Positions 43,339 to 52,547 are shown, numbered from the stretch's first letter. The stretch is DNA of 64,000 nt from Glutamicibacter sp. MNS18 (GCF_026107515.2 NZ_JAPCHW010000005.1:248001-312000), one strand, 5' to 3'. The notes: a model not told the origin generated them from the sequence alone. Made by a program: numbers and translations.

Positions 43339-44277
43339 TTACTGGGTGGCAGCGGCCGGAACGACGCCGGCCTGCTGGATCAGGGCACTCAAGTCGGCCA
43401 GGTCGGTTTCACTCATGTCCTGCAGCGGCGGGCGGACCGAACCGGCATTGCGTCCCACGGCCTTCAGTCCGCCCTTGACGATGGACACGCCGTAGCCGCT
43501 CACGCGATCTCGGATGTCGAGGTACGGCAGCACAAAACGGTTCAGCTTCTCGTTCACGGCGGTACGGTCCTGGTTGCGCACATCGCGGTAGAACTCCAGG
43601 GCGAACTCCGGGATGAAGTTGTACATGGCGGAGGAATAGGTGCTCATGCCCAGCTGCAGCAGCGGCAGGGCGAAGGTCTCGGCGGTGGGCAGGCCGCCCA
43701 GGTAGAACAGGCGGTCGCCGTTACGGGCGTAGACCTTGGTGAGGTGTTCGATATCGCCCAGGGCGTCCTTGAACCCGATGAAGTTCTCGTGGTTCTCGGC
43801 CAGCCGGGCCACGGTCTCGGCCGAGTAGATGGCGTTGGCGCGGTTGTAGACGATCACACCGGTGCTGGTGGCCTTGCAGACGCGGGAGACGTGCTCGTAC
43901 AGGCCGTCCTGGTCGCATTCGGTCAGGTACGGAGGCAGCAGCAACAGGCCTTCGGCACCGGCCTTCTCGGCATCCTCGGCGTTCTGGATGGCCTGCTTGG
44001 TCGAGCCGCCGGCCGAGGCCAGCACGGGAACCCGCGAACCGGCTTCCTCCACGGCCATGCGGACCACGCGTGCGGCTTCCTCGGGGGTCAGGTTGAACCC
44101 CTCTCCGGTGCCGCCGGCTGCGAACAGGCCGGCCACCTCGAAGCTGGACTGCCAGTCCAGGTGTTCGCGGTAGGCCGCTTCGTCGACTTCGAGGTTCGCA
44201 TCGAATGCTGTGACCGGGAACGAGAGCAGTCCGTCCTTGAGCTTGTTGGCAAGTTCTGAGGGGGTGTACTGAGCCAT
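43339..44277 (-). CDS. kdgD: 5-dehydro-4-deoxyglucarate dehydratase
   Basis: 312 aa from the ATG at 44277 (AAAGGA upstream). DHDPS/NAL aldolase-superfamily TIM barrel: Schiff-base Lys in FIGFKDALGD (near residue 167), Tyr in VIVYNRAN (near 141), and the GGTGEGF motif. It dehydrates and decarboxylates 5-dehydro-4-deoxyglucarate to 2,5-dioxopentanoate, which the next gene's enzyme oxidises. It is the first gene of the set kdgD, aldehyde dehydrogenase, gudD, two AEC genes. Confidence 0.92.
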   Translation of the reverse strand: MAQYTPSELANKLKDGLLSFPVTAFDANLEVDEAAYREHLDWQSSFEVAGLFAAGGTGEGFNLTPEEAARVVRMAVEEAGSRVPVLASAGGSTKQAIQNAEDAEKAGAEGLLLLPPYLTECDQDGLYEHVSRVCKATSTGVIVYNRANAIYSAETVARLAENHENFIGFKDALGDIEHLTKVYARNGDRLFYLGGLPTAETFALPLLQLGMSTYSSAMYNFIPEFALEFYRDVRNQDRTAVNEKLNRFVLPYLDIRDRVSGYGVSIVKGGLKAVGRNAGSVRPPLQDMSETDLADLSALIQQAGVVPAAATQ

Positions 44278-44387
44278 GGAATGGGTCCTTTGCTGGGGCC
44301 TGCGGCCGGTGCCGCAGGGGATGGTTGGATCTTGTCCGTTGTCCTCAGCGTAGGGATAGGTGTCGATGCCTGTCCAAGCCCATATTT

Positions 44388-44402
44388 GTATTATTTGATA
44401 CC
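44388..44402. promoter_or_regulatory. Candidate LysR site upstream of kdgD
   Basis: The imperfect dyad GTAT-N6-ATAC (44388-44401) lies in the LysR-kdgD gap. It includes ATTTGATACC (44393-44402), which recurs at 45309-45318 in front of the LysR gene. Confidence 0.45.
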
Positions 44403-44425
44403 CATAGGGCATTGTGCCCCGAGGG

Positions 44426-45310
44426 TTATCCCATCGATTCCCGGACGATGGCCAGCAGCTTGCCCAGCGCGGGGTTGCGCGAGCCCCGGTTCCAGATCGC
44501 GTGCAGCTGCACCGGGTCGTCCACCACATCGGAGATGCGCAGGTAGCCAACCCCGTCCACTCCGAGCAGCCGGGCGCTTTCGGGGACAAACGCGATGCCG
44601 CGTCCCGCGGAGACCAAGGCGATCATTGTCAGGATCTGGCTGACCGAGTGCACCACATTCGAGTGCTCGAAGTTGATCCGGCGCACGATCAGGTCGTAGA
44701 AGTAGCGCGCCTTGGTCGCCGAGTGCATGATCAGCGGTTCGTCCTGCAGATCGGCCACTGTCAGTTCGCGGCCCAGCTGCTCCAGCCGGTGCCCGGAGGG
44801 GACCGCCACGAACAGGCCCTCGGAGAACAGCAGCATGGATTCGAAGTGCCGGGTGTCGAAGGGCGGGCGGGCCAGACCCAGATCGATGTCCCCGTCCATC
44901 AGGCCCTGGACCTGTTCGCCGGTCACCATTTCGAACAGTTCCAAATGCACCTGGGGCATCTGTTCGGTGATCTCGGCCAGTAACGGGCCGAGCAGGCTGA
45001 AGCCGGAAGCGGCGGTGAACCCGATGCGCAGCTCGCCCAACTGACCGGAGGCGATACGGCGGGCATTGGCTGGTGCGCGCTCGGCCGACACCACCAGCCG
45101 TCGGGCGTCAACCAGGAACGCCTGGCCGGCCGCGGTCAGTTCCACACGGCGGTTGTCACGCGAGAGCAGCTCCACCCCGATGCTGCGTTCCAGCTTCTGG
45201 ATCTGCCGGCTCAGCGGAGGCTGGGTCATGTTGAGGCGTTCGGCGGCGCGGCCAAAATGCAGCTCCTCGGCCACGGCGACAAAACTGCGGGCCTGATCCA
45301 AAGTGAACAT
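44426..45310 (-). CDS. LysR family transcriptional regulator of the glucarate operon
   Basis: 294 aa from the ATG at 45310, chosen for GGAAGG six bases upstream; an earlier in-frame start at 45331 lacks one. The helix-turn-helix (SFVAVAEELHFGRAAERLN then PPLSRQIQKLER) precedes a LysR effector domain. It lies upstream of the kdgD operon in the same direction and divergent from the TTT transporter genes, so it can govern both. A shared decamer at 44393 and 45309 supports binding at both promoters. Confidence 0.9.
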   Translation of the reverse strand: MFTLDQARSFVAVAEELHFGRAAERLNMTQPPLSRQIQKLERSIGVELLSRDNRRVELTAAGQAFLVDARRLVVSAERAPANARRIASGQLGELRIGFTAASGFSLLGPLLAEITEQMPQVHLELFEMVTGEQVQGLMDGDIDLGLARPPFDTRHFESMLLFSEGLFVAVPSGHRLEQLGRELTVADLQDEPLIMHSATKARYFYDLIVRRINFEHSNVVHSVSQILTMIALVSAGRGIAFVPESARLLGVDGVGYLRISDVVDDPVQLHAIWNRGSRNPALGKLLAIVRESMG

Positions 45311-45318
45311 TTGATACC
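45309..45318. promoter_or_regulatory. Second copy of the ATTTGATACC element
   Basis: Exact copy of the element at 44393-44402. It overlaps the LysR start codon and lies 145 bases from the divergent TTT transporter gene, which suggests autoregulation. Confidence 0.4.
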
Positions 45319-45462
45319 TTCCGGGAATCATTCAATGCAGAGAAGGGGTTGGACATGCATCATATCTATTTTCTAGGCTCAACCCATACCCGTCAGCGTG
45401 AGCTGTCTCACGACCGTGTTTCATCCGCTGCCCGCGGATCACTCGACCAAGGAGAACTTCCC

Positions 45463-46461
45463 ATGTCATCTCGCTTCACCCAACGACTTCTGCTCTCGCT
45501 GACCGCAGCGGGTGCCGCGCTGGCACTGACCGCCTGCGGCGGCAACGTCGGCGGCAACTCCAGCGGCGGTGACTTCCCCAACGGTCCGGTGACCCTGACC
45601 GTGGGCCAGGCCCCCGGCGGCTCCACCGACCTGATCGCGCGCGCCGCGGCCGAGGGCATGGCCGACTCGCTCGGTGTGGCCGTTCCGGTGCTGAACAAGC
45701 CCGGAGCCAACGGGGCGCTGGCTACCGAGGAGGTTGCCGCGATGGCCCCGGACGGGCAGAACCTGATCCTGCTCAACGCCTCGCTGATCACCATCACCCC
45801 GTTGGCGGTCTCCGAGGACGAAGCGGTCAGCCTCGACGAGCTGGATGTGCTCATGGGCTTGTCCCAGGACGACTACGTCATGATCGCCAGCACCGCCTCG
45901 GGCGTAGAGAGCATCGAGGACATCAAGAACAGCGACAAGAAGCTGTCCTTCGGAACCACCGGGGTGGGTACCGGTTCGCAACTGGCCCAGGAACTGCTGC
46001 TGGCCCAGGCCGATATCGAGGGCACCACCGTCCCCTTCGACTCCGGCTCCCCGGCGCTGACCGCCGTGATGGGCAACCAGGTGCAGATTTCCACCGTGCA
46101 GCTCGGCGAGGCCAAGCCGCAGATCGATGCCGGCACCGTGACCCCGCTGGTTGTCTTCTCCAGCGAACGCAACGAGTTCCTGCCGGATGTACCCACCGCG
46201 ATCGAATCCGGCTATGAGGTCCCGGTCTCGCAGTTCCGTGCCATCGCGGCGCCCAAGGGCCTGGACGAGGCCACGAAGCAGGCCCTTGTCGACTCCATCC
46301 AGGATGCCGTGGCCCAGGACACCTACCGGTCATTCAACGAGCAGAACCTGTTGACCCCACACGAGATCTCCGGCGAGGAAGTCGTCACCGAGTGGACCGA
46401 GCTGGCCCAGACCTACCGGACGTTGACCGAGGAATTCGACATCTCGCTGGCGACCGAATAA
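45463..46461 (+). CDS. tctC: TTT transporter solute-binding lipoprotein TctC
   Basis: 332 aa from the ATG at 45463, which has AAGGAG upstream. The signal peptide ends in the lipobox LTAC (Cys near residue 25). The Bug/TctC fold is seen in TLTVGQAPGGSTDLIARAAA and in GATGVGTGSQ-like KLSFGTTGVGTGSQ. It captures carboxylates for TctA/TctB. Given the surrounding genes, an aldarate is a likely ligand; classical members bind citrate or other tricarboxylates. Confidence 0.92.
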   Translation: MSSRFTQRLLLSLTAAGAALALTACGGNVGGNSSGGDFPNGPVTLTVGQAPGGSTDLIARAAAEGMADSLGVAVPVLNKPGANGALATEEVAAMAPDGQNLILLNASLITITPLAVSEDEAVSLDELDVLMGLSQDDYVMIASTASGVESIEDIKNSDKKLSFGTTGVGTGSQLAQELLLAQADIEGTTVPFDSGSPALTAVMGNQVQISTVQLGEAKPQIDAGTVTPLVVFSSERNEFLPDVPTAIESGYEVPVSQFRAIAAPKGLDEATKQALVDSIQDAVAQDTYRSFNEQNLLTPHEISGEEVVTEWTELAQTYRTLTEEFDISLATE

Positions 46462-46494
46462 CCCGTTGCGTGCGAGTCATAAAGGATAACAATC

Positions 46495-47046
46495 ATGCAA
46501 GCTCACAAAACCGCACCCGGGGTGCCCGAACCGGAACTACCCGAGGAACTTGAGGCACTGACCCCCGAGGAACTGGCTGCCCAGTGGGACGCCGAGGCCC
46601 CGGACCCGGCCGGCCCGATCGCCAACCTGGCGGCCTGCCTGGTGGTGCTCGCACTAGGTGCGGCCGGGCTGGTCATGTCCACGGGATTGGGGCTGGGAAC
46701 CCCGGCGTCCCCGAAGCCGGGAATGTGGCCCTTTGTCATCAGCCTGATCGTCACGGTCCTGTCCATCGTGCAGATCATCGTCGGGCGCCACGGCGGCCAG
46801 GACGGTGAGAAGTTCACCCGGATGAGCTGGTATGCCGCGATCGGCTTCGGCACGCTGATCGTGATGGTGCTGCTGATGCCCGTCATCGGTTTCGAGATCC
46901 CGGCCCTGCTGCTGTGCTTCGTATGGATGCGTTGGCTGGGTGGGGAGCGTTGGCGCTCAGCCACGGTCTACTCGATCCTGATTGTCGCCGCCTTCTACGC
47001 CATCTTCATTGCCGCCCTGGGCACCTCGATTCCGCGGTTGTTCTAG
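46495..47046 (+). CDS. tctB: TTT transporter small membrane subunit TctB
   Basis: 183 aa with a polar N-terminus of about 40 residues and four membrane helices. It matches the TctB size and layout (GLGTPASPKPGMWPFVISL). AAGGATAA precedes the ATG. It lies between tctC and tctA and forms the membrane part with TctA. Confidence 0.88.
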   Translation: MQAHKTAPGVPEPELPEELEALTPEELAAQWDAEAPDPAGPIANLAACLVVLALGAAGLVMSTGLGLGTPASPKPGMWPFVISLIVTVLSIVQIIVGRHGGQDGEKFTRMSWYAAIGFGTLIVMVLLMPVIGFEIPALLLCFVWMRWLGGERWRSATVYSILIVAAFYAIFIAALGTSIPRLF

Positions 47047-47072
47047 GCCGCAGACCCTAAAGGAAAATCCGT

Positions 47073-48602
47073 ATGGAATTCTTCGGACCGGTCCTGGACG
47101 GCTTCACCGTCGTATTGGACCCCACAAATCTGTTGTACTGCCTGCTGGGCGTGGTCATCGGCATGCTCATCGGTGTGCTGCCCGGGCTGGGGCCGGCAGC
47201 GACCATTGCGATCCTGCTTCCGCTGACCTACGGCGTGGAACCGGTCACCGCGATCATCATGCTCGCCGGGATCTTCTATGGTGCCCAGTATGGTGGCACC
47301 ATCACCTCGGTGCTCTTGCGGCTGCCGGGGGAGGCCAGCTCCGTGGTGACCGTCTTCGACGGTTATGTCATGGCCAAGCAGGGCCGGGCCGGTACGGCCC
47401 TGGGCATTGCCGCCATCGGCTCGTTCATCGGCGGTACGGTCGCCATCATCGGTCTGACCTTCCTGGCCCCGTTGGTGGCCGGGTTCGCCCTGGACTTCGG
47501 GCCGCCGGAATACACGGCGCTGGCGTTGCTGGGCATCCTGCTGGTGGCCACCATCTCCGGGGGATCGAAAATCAAGGCGGTGATCGCCGCGGCCTTCGGC
47601 CTGTTCCTGGCCACCGTGGGACGCGATATCTTCACCGGCGCCGAGCGGTTCACCTTCGGCAACCTGTCGCTGGCCGACGGCATCGACTTCGTACCCATCG
47701 CGATGGGACTCTTCGGTGTGGGCGAGATCCTCTACAACCTGGAGGAACGCCATCGCGCGGCCTCGGCCCCGCTGGCGGTATCCAATGTCTGGCCCAAACG
47801 CCAGGACCTGAAGCAGGCATCCGGCGCGATCGGCCGCGGCTCGGTCCTCGGCTTCTTCCTGGGCATCCTGCCCGGTGGCGGGGCAACGATCTCCTCGCTG
47901 GCCTCCTACGCCATGGAGAAGAAGACCGCCAAGGACCCCTCACGCTTCGGCAAGGGCGCCATCGAGGGCGTGGCCGGACCGGAAACCGCGAACAACGCCG
48001 CGGCGACCAGCTCGTTCATCCCGCTGCTGACCCTGGGTATCCCCGCCAACGCCACCATGGCGATCATCTTCGGGGCCCTGCTCATCCAGGGAGTCACCCC
48101 CGGACCGCAGCTGATCAGCAACGATCCGCAGCTGTTCTGGGGTGTGGTGAACTCGATGTACATCGGCAACATCCTGTTGCTGATCATGTCGATCCCGTTG
48201 ATCGGCGTATTCGTGCGGATCCTGCGCATCCGCGCCGCGATCCTCGCACCGATTACCGCATTGATCACCCTGCTGGGTGCCTACACCATCCGCAACTCGA
48301 TGTTCGATGTGATGCTGGTGGTGCTCTTCGGCATGGTGGGCTACCTGATGAAGAAGTTCGGTTTCGAACCCGGGCCGCTGGTGCTGGCCTTCGTGCTGGG
48401 AAGCCTGCTTGAATCGAACCTGCGCCGCTCGCTGCTGGTGCTGGAAGGCGACCCGTTCGGTTTCTTCACCCGGCCGATCTCCGCGACCCTGCTGGTGCTG
48501 TTCGTCTTCGTTGCCCTCCTGCCGATCATCCGTTCCGGCATCGAAAAGCGTAAAACACGGCTGGCATCGGCAGCCGGCGCCAAGGAAAAGGAAAACGCAT
48601 GA
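47073..48602 (+). CDS. tctA: TTT transporter large membrane subunit TctA
   Basis: 509 aa with about 12 membrane helices. Family motifs LIGVLPGLGPAATIAILLPLTY and FYGAQYGGTITSVLLRLPGE are near the N-terminus. AAAGGA precedes the ATG. It moves the solute by cation symport. Its stop overlaps the start of the UspA gene (ATGA). Confidence 0.93.
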   Translation: MEFFGPVLDGFTVVLDPTNLLYCLLGVVIGMLIGVLPGLGPAATIAILLPLTYGVEPVTAIIMLAGIFYGAQYGGTITSVLLRLPGEASSVVTVFDGYVMAKQGRAGTALGIAAIGSFIGGTVAIIGLTFLAPLVAGFALDFGPPEYTALALLGILLVATISGGSKIKAVIAAAFGLFLATVGRDIFTGAERFTFGNLSLADGIDFVPIAMGLFGVGEILYNLEERHRAASAPLAVSNVWPKRQDLKQASGAIGRGSVLGFFLGILPGGGATISSLASYAMEKKTAKDPSRFGKGAIEGVAGPETANNAAATSSFIPLLTLGIPANATMAIIFGALLIQGVTPGPQLISNDPQLFWGVVNSMYIGNILLLIMSIPLIGVFVRILRIRAAILAPITALITLLGAYTIRNSMFDVMLVVLFGMVGYLMKKFGFEPGPLVLAFVLGSLLESNLRRSLLVLEGDPFGFFTRPISATLLVLFVFVALLPIIRSGIEKRKTRLASAAGAKEKENA

Positions 48603-49000
48603 GTATCATCGTCGGATATGTCCCCACCAAGGTCGGCGAAGCCGCCCTCTCTGCGGCGATCAGCGAAGCCAGGCTGCGCAACGAGGAACTGCTGATCGTC
48701 AACTCGGCCCGTGAAGGGTCGCTGGTGGACAAGAATGTCGCTTCACCCGAGGAGTTGGAACGCGTGCTGCAGGCCACCGAGGCCGCGGGAATCCAGGCAC
48801 GGATCCTGGACTCGGTATACCGCGATGATCTCACCGAGGAGTTCCTGCGGCTGGCCGATGAACATGAGGTCTCGCTGATCGTCATCGGCCTGCGGCAGCG
48901 CTCCCAGGTGGGCAAGTTCATCATGGGTTCCCATGCCCAGCGGATCCTGCTTCAGGCCGAACACCCGGTGCTTGCCATCAAGGCCGAGTCGGGTTTCTGA
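48599..49000 (+). CDS. Universal stress protein (UspA family)
   Basis: 133 aa single-domain UspA. The N-terminal IIVGYVPT and C-terminal ATP motif, G-x2-R...GKFIMGSHAQRILLQ, fit ATP-binding UspA. Its start overlaps the tctA stop, so it is made in step with the transporter. It may sense energy state or modulate transport, as seen for UspA proteins attached to some transporters; this is inferred from coupling. Confidence 0.85.
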   Translation: MSIIVGYVPTKVGEAALSAAISEARLRNEELLIVNSAREGSLVDKNVASPEELERVLQATEAAGIQARILDSVYRDDLTEEFLRLADEHEVSLIVIGLRQRSQVGKFIMGSHAQRILLQAEHPVLAIKAESGF

Positions 49001-49014
49001 GCCGCCGACCCCAG

Positions 49015-49058
49015 AGGACCAGGGTCCGCACCACACAGGTGGTGCGGACCCTGGTCCT
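49015..49058. terminator. Perfect 20-bp hairpin between convergent operons
   Basis: Arms 49015-49034 and 49039-49058 are fully complementary with a 4-base loop. It lies between the uspA gene (+) and the mqo gene (-) and can stop transcription from both sides. Confidence 0.85.
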
Positions 49059-49071
49059 TGTACTTCCGGGG

Positions 49072-50550
49072 TTACCAGTTGAGCCGCAGGGACGCGGCGA
49101 CCTGTTTCCGGACATGATCCAGTGCCTGCCGGTCGGTATCCAGGGGTTTGCGCAGCTGGGGCATGGCGCGGCGCAGCTGCTCCAGCCAGGTGTCGACCCG
49201 TGCGGGAAATGCCCGGGCCAGCAGATCCAGGACGACCGAAACCGAGGCCGAGGCGCCCGGTGAGGCGCCCAGCACCCCGGCCAGGGTTCCTTGCCGGTCG
49301 ATCACGACCTGGGTTCCGAAGCCCGCGATCTTCCCTTGTCCCTGCACCTCGGTGACCAGTTGTACGCGCTGTCCGGCACGGATCAGCTCCCAGTCCTCCG
49401 TGCGTGCCGCGGGGACGAAGGTCCGTAATTCCGTGAACCTGCTGCCCGGTGTGCGCAGTAACTCGCCGAGGAAGAAACGCAGCAGGTCGGTGCCGTTCCT
49501 GGCTGCCCCGAGCAGTGTCCGGATGTTGTGCCGGTTCACCGAGGCAGGCAGGTCGGTGAGCCTGCCGCGGGTCAGGAACCGCGGGGAAAAGGCCCCGAAT
49601 GGGCCGAACATGAGGTACTCGGTGCCGTCCATGACCCGTAAATCCAGGTGTGGCATGGACAGCGGTGGTGCCCCGGGCGCGGGATGGCTGTAGACCTTGG
49701 CCCGGTGCGCGGCCACCAGCCGCGGGTTGCCGGTGCGCAGGAACAGGCCGCTGATCGGGAACCCCCCGGAGGTGCGCACCTCGTCCATCCCCGCCCCTTG
49801 CAGCAACGGCAGGGTTCCGCCACCGGCGGCGACGCAGACGAACCTGGCCTCCAGGCGTTCGGTGGCCCCCGTGGGGGTCTCCAGGTAGGCCGCCCATAGC
49901 CCATTGGCCTGGCGTTTGAGCGAATGAACCCGGGTGCCGGTGCGTACCGACACCCCACGGCGGCGGGCGTCCTCCAGCAGCCGGACGCTGAGGGTGCCGA
50001 AGTCCACATCGGTGCCCGAGGGGCTATAGGTCGCGGCCACCGGGGCGCCCGGGGGACGTTCCTGGAACATCAGCGGATACCACTGGCGCAGGATCGCCGG
50101 ATTCTCGGAGTACTGCATGTCGGCGAAGAGCGGGTGTTCGCCGAGGGAGGCATACCGGGTCCTGAGCATCTTGACCCACGGGGCGCTGTGGGCGAAGGAC
50201 CCGTGCGGGACGCTGCGGATGAAATCCCGGGCCGCACCGAGCCGTCCGGAGGCGCACAGGTAGGCCCAGTACTGGGTGGAGACCAGGAACTGTTCGTGCA
50301 CCTGCACGGCGGCGGCCGGATCCACCGAGCCATCCGCGGCGGCCGGGGTGTAGTTGAATTCGCACAGGCCCGCATGACCGGTTCCGGCATTGTGCCAGCC
50401 GTTGGAGCTTTCCAGTCCCGCCGACTCCAGCGCCTCAACCACGCCGATCTTCCAGTCGGGTTGCAGCTCGGCGAGCAGGTTGGCCGTGGTGCTGCCGATG
50501 ATACCGGCACCCACCACCAGTACGTCCAGGGGAAGGTGCTGCTGGGACAT
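49072..50550 (-). CDS. mqo: Malate:quinone oxidoreductase
   Basis: 492 aa from the ATG at 50550, the typical length for Mqo. FAD-binding VVGAGIIGST lies at residues 11-20, and family phrases GLESSNGWHNAGTGHAGLCE and VLGASPGAS follow. It is a peripheral membrane flavoprotein that oxidises malate to oxaloacetate with quinone. It is the last gene of a set with the galactarate dehydratase and GntR genes (25-base gap), probably to help drain 2-oxoglutarate-derived carbon. A second housekeeping copy elsewhere in the genome is possible. Confidence 0.9.
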   Translation of the reverse strand: MSQQHLPLDVLVVGAGIIGSTTANLLAELQPDWKIGVVEALESAGLESSNGWHNAGTGHAGLCEFNYTPAAADGSVDPAAAVQVHEQFLVSTQYWAYLCASGRLGAARDFIRSVPHGSFAHSAPWVKMLRTRYASLGEHPLFADMQYSENPAILRQWYPLMFQERPPGAPVAATYSPSGTDVDFGTLSVRLLEDARRRGVSVRTGTRVHSLKRQANGLWAAYLETPTGATERLEARFVCVAAGGGTLPLLQGAGMDEVRTSGGFPISGLFLRTGNPRLVAAHRAKVYSHPAPGAPPLSMPHLDLRVMDGTEYLMFGPFGAFSPRFLTRGRLTDLPASVNRHNIRTLLGAARNGTDLLRFFLGELLRTPGSRFTELRTFVPAARTEDWELIRAGQRVQLVTEVQGQGKIAGFGTQVVIDRQGTLAGVLGASPGASASVSVVLDLLARAFPARVDTWLEQLRRAMPQLRKPLDTDRQALDHVRKQVAASLRLNW

Positions 50551-50575
50551 GGTGCCCTCTTTCGGATTAGCGGGT

Positions 50576-51283
50576 TTAGGAGGACCGCTCGCCGGTCTCA
50601 TGCTCCAGACGGTGCAGCGAGTTGGCCAGATGCACACGCATGGCCGCGGCGGCGGCCAGCGGATCGGTGGCGGCAATGGCATTGCGGATGGTTTCGTGTT
50701 CGGCGGCGACCTGTCCAAGGCGGGGATCCGCCGCGTCATCGCTGAGCTCGAAACGTTCACGGGGCATGGCGATCATCGCCGGGCCGAACTGCTCGACAGC
50801 CTGTACCAGGTACCGGTTGCCGCTGGCCCGGGCGACTGCCAGATGGAAGTCGTAGTCGCAACTCATGGCCCGGGAAGCATGCGGGCCGGCGGCGCGAAAG
50901 GCGGCGAGGGCCGAATCGAGTTCGGCCAGGGCGGCGGCCGGATGGTGCGAGGCGGCGAGGGCGGCGGCCTGGGATTCGAAGCCCATGCGGAACTCGATCA
51001 GTTGTCGGCGCTCGGCCAGCGTGCGGGGCATCGGTGGACGGCCGGATTCGTCGCGGGCGGGGGGAGTCAACGCGAAACTTCCCGCTCCGCGGCGGGTGTG
51101 CACCAGCCCTTCGGCCTGCAACCGGGTCAGTGCTTCGCGCACTACGGTGCGCGAGACCCCTTGCTCTGCGATCAGGGTGTTTTCGCTGGGCAGCTTCTCT
51201 CCCGGAGCGATCCGACCACTGCTGATCTGTTCCCTCAGGTACTGGACCAGGGTGGTGGTCAGGTTCGGTTTCATGGGTGCCAT
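50576..51283 (-). CDS. FadR-type GntR regulator
   Basis: 235 aa from the ATG at 51283; an in-frame ATG at 51274 is also possible. The N-terminal winged helix (EKLPSENTLIAEQGVSRTVV then EALTRLQAEG) precedes an FCD domain with metal-binding-type residues. It lies between galactarate dehydratase and mqo on the same strand. It most likely binds the paired dyads at 52512-52547 and responds to galactarate or a pathway acid. Similar regulators (e.g. DgoR, ExuR-like) use ACTTGTATACAAGT-type sites. Confidence 0.88.
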   Translation of the reverse strand: MAPMKPNLTTTLVQYLREQISSGRIAPGEKLPSENTLIAEQGVSRTVVREALTRLQAEGLVHTRRGAGSFALTPPARDESGRPPMPRTLAERRQLIEFRMGFESQAAALAASHHPAAALAELDSALAAFRAAGPHASRAMSCDYDFHLAVARASGNRYLVQAVEQFGPAMIAMPRERFELSDDAADPRLGQVAAEHETIRNAIAATDPLAAAAAMRVHLANSLHRLEHETGERSS

Positions 51284-51339
51284 TCTCCAAGGATAGATGC
51301 CGGGCCGCACGAGGCGCCCCGGCATCACGTGGCCTGTTC

Positions 51340-52473
51340 CTAGACGCGGCCGAATTCCACGGTATCGGTGGTCCAGGCCCGGGCCTGTTCGCTGAAGCTG
51401 AAACCGAGCCCGGGACGGTTCGGGACGATCATGCGCCCGTCCCTGGTTTCCAGGCGTTCGTTGAACAGCGGGTCCAGCCAGTCGAAGTGCTCCACCCATG
51501 GTTCGCGCGGGTAGGTGGCGGCCAGATGCAGGTGGATTTCCATGGCGAAGTGCGGGGCCAGATCCAGCCCGGCTTGGTCGGCCAGGGTGGCCAGGCGCAG
51601 GAACTGGGTGATGCCGCCGACGCGTGGTGCGTCGGGCTGGATGATGTCGCAGGCGCGGGCGGCGATCAGGCGTTCGTGTTCGGCCACCGAGGCGAGCATC
51701 TCACCGGTGGCGATCGGGGTGTCCAGTGCCGCGGTCAGTGCCGCGTGACCCTCGGCGTCATAGGCATCCAGTGGCTCCTCGATCCAGACCAGGTCGAATT
51801 CCTCCAGCTTGCGACCCATGCGCAGCGCGGTGGCGCGGTCCCACTGCTGGTTGGCATCCACCATCAGCGGGAAGTCCGCCCCGATATGTTCGCGCACGGC
51901 GGCCACGCGGCGCAGGTCCTCGGCACTATCGGGCAGCCCGACCTTGATCTTGATGCCCCCGATGCCGTCCGCGATGGACTGGCTGGCGCGTTCCTTGACC
52001 TCCTCGATGGAAGCGTTGAGGAACCCGCCGGAGGTGTTGTAGGTGCGCACCGAGTCCCGGTGGGCCCCGAGGAACTTGGCCAGCGGCAGGCCGGCCCGTT
52101 TGGACTTCAGGTCGTAGAGCGCGATATCCAGGGCGGCCAGGGCCTGGGTGGCCACTCCGGAGCGTCCCACCGAGGCCCCGGCCCACAACAGCTTGGTGTA
52201 CAGCTTGGCGATGTCGTTGGGGTCCTCGCCGATCATGGTTTCGGCGACTTCCTTGGCATGGGCGTACTGGGCCGGGCCACCGGCGCGCTTCGAGTAGGAG
52301 AACCCCAGTCCTTCATGTCCCTGTTCCGTGGTGATCTCGGCGAAAAGGAAGACCACCTCGGTCATCGGCTTCTGCCGGCCGGTGAAGACCTTGGCATCGG
52401 ATATCGGGGTTGCCAGCGGCAGGCGGGCGGTGGACAGCTTGACGTGGCGGATGGCATCCGGGGTGTAGCTCAC
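51340..52473 (-). CDS. L-talarate/galactarate dehydratase (enolase superfamily)
   Basis: 377 aa from the GTG at 52473, preceded by AAGGAG five bases away. Active-site segments include IKIKVG (general-base Lys pair), MVDANQQWD, WIEEPL, GEMLAS and APHFAMEIHLHLAATYP (His). The C-terminal EPWVEHFDWLDPLFNE is characteristic of talarate/galactarate dehydratases. Its product, 5-dehydro-4-deoxyglucarate, is the substrate of KdgD at 43339, so glucarate and galactarate merge there. Confidence 0.88.
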   Translation of the reverse strand: MSYTPDAIRHVKLSTARLPLATPISDAKVFTGRQKPMTEVVFLFAEITTEQGHEGLGFSYSKRAGGPAQYAHAKEVAETMIGEDPNDIAKLYTKLLWAGASVGRSGVATQALAALDIALYDLKSKRAGLPLAKFLGAHRDSVRTYNTSGGFLNASIEEVKERASQSIADGIGGIKIKVGLPDSAEDLRRVAAVREHIGADFPLMVDANQQWDRATALRMGRKLEEFDLVWIEEPLDAYDAEGHAALTAALDTPIATGEMLASVAEHERLIAARACDIIQPDAPRVGGITQFLRLATLADQAGLDLAPHFAMEIHLHLAATYPREPWVEHFDWLDPLFNERLETRDGRMIVPNRPGLGFSFSEQARAWTTDTVEFGRV

Positions 52474-52511
52474 GGTGGCTCCTTGCGGGGTGGTCGGAAG
52501 AATTCCTGATG

Positions 52512-52547
52512 TACTTATCGTATAAGTAGATAACTTATAGTACAAGT
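52512..52547. promoter_or_regulatory. Tandem GntR-type operators upstream of galactarate dehydratase
   Basis: ACTTAT-CGT-ATAAGT (52513-52527, extended to 17 bases from 52512) is perfect. ACTTAT-AGT-ACAAGT (52533-52547) has one mismatch. Centres are 20 bases apart, about two helical turns, which would let two dimers bind side by side. Confidence 0.65.
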
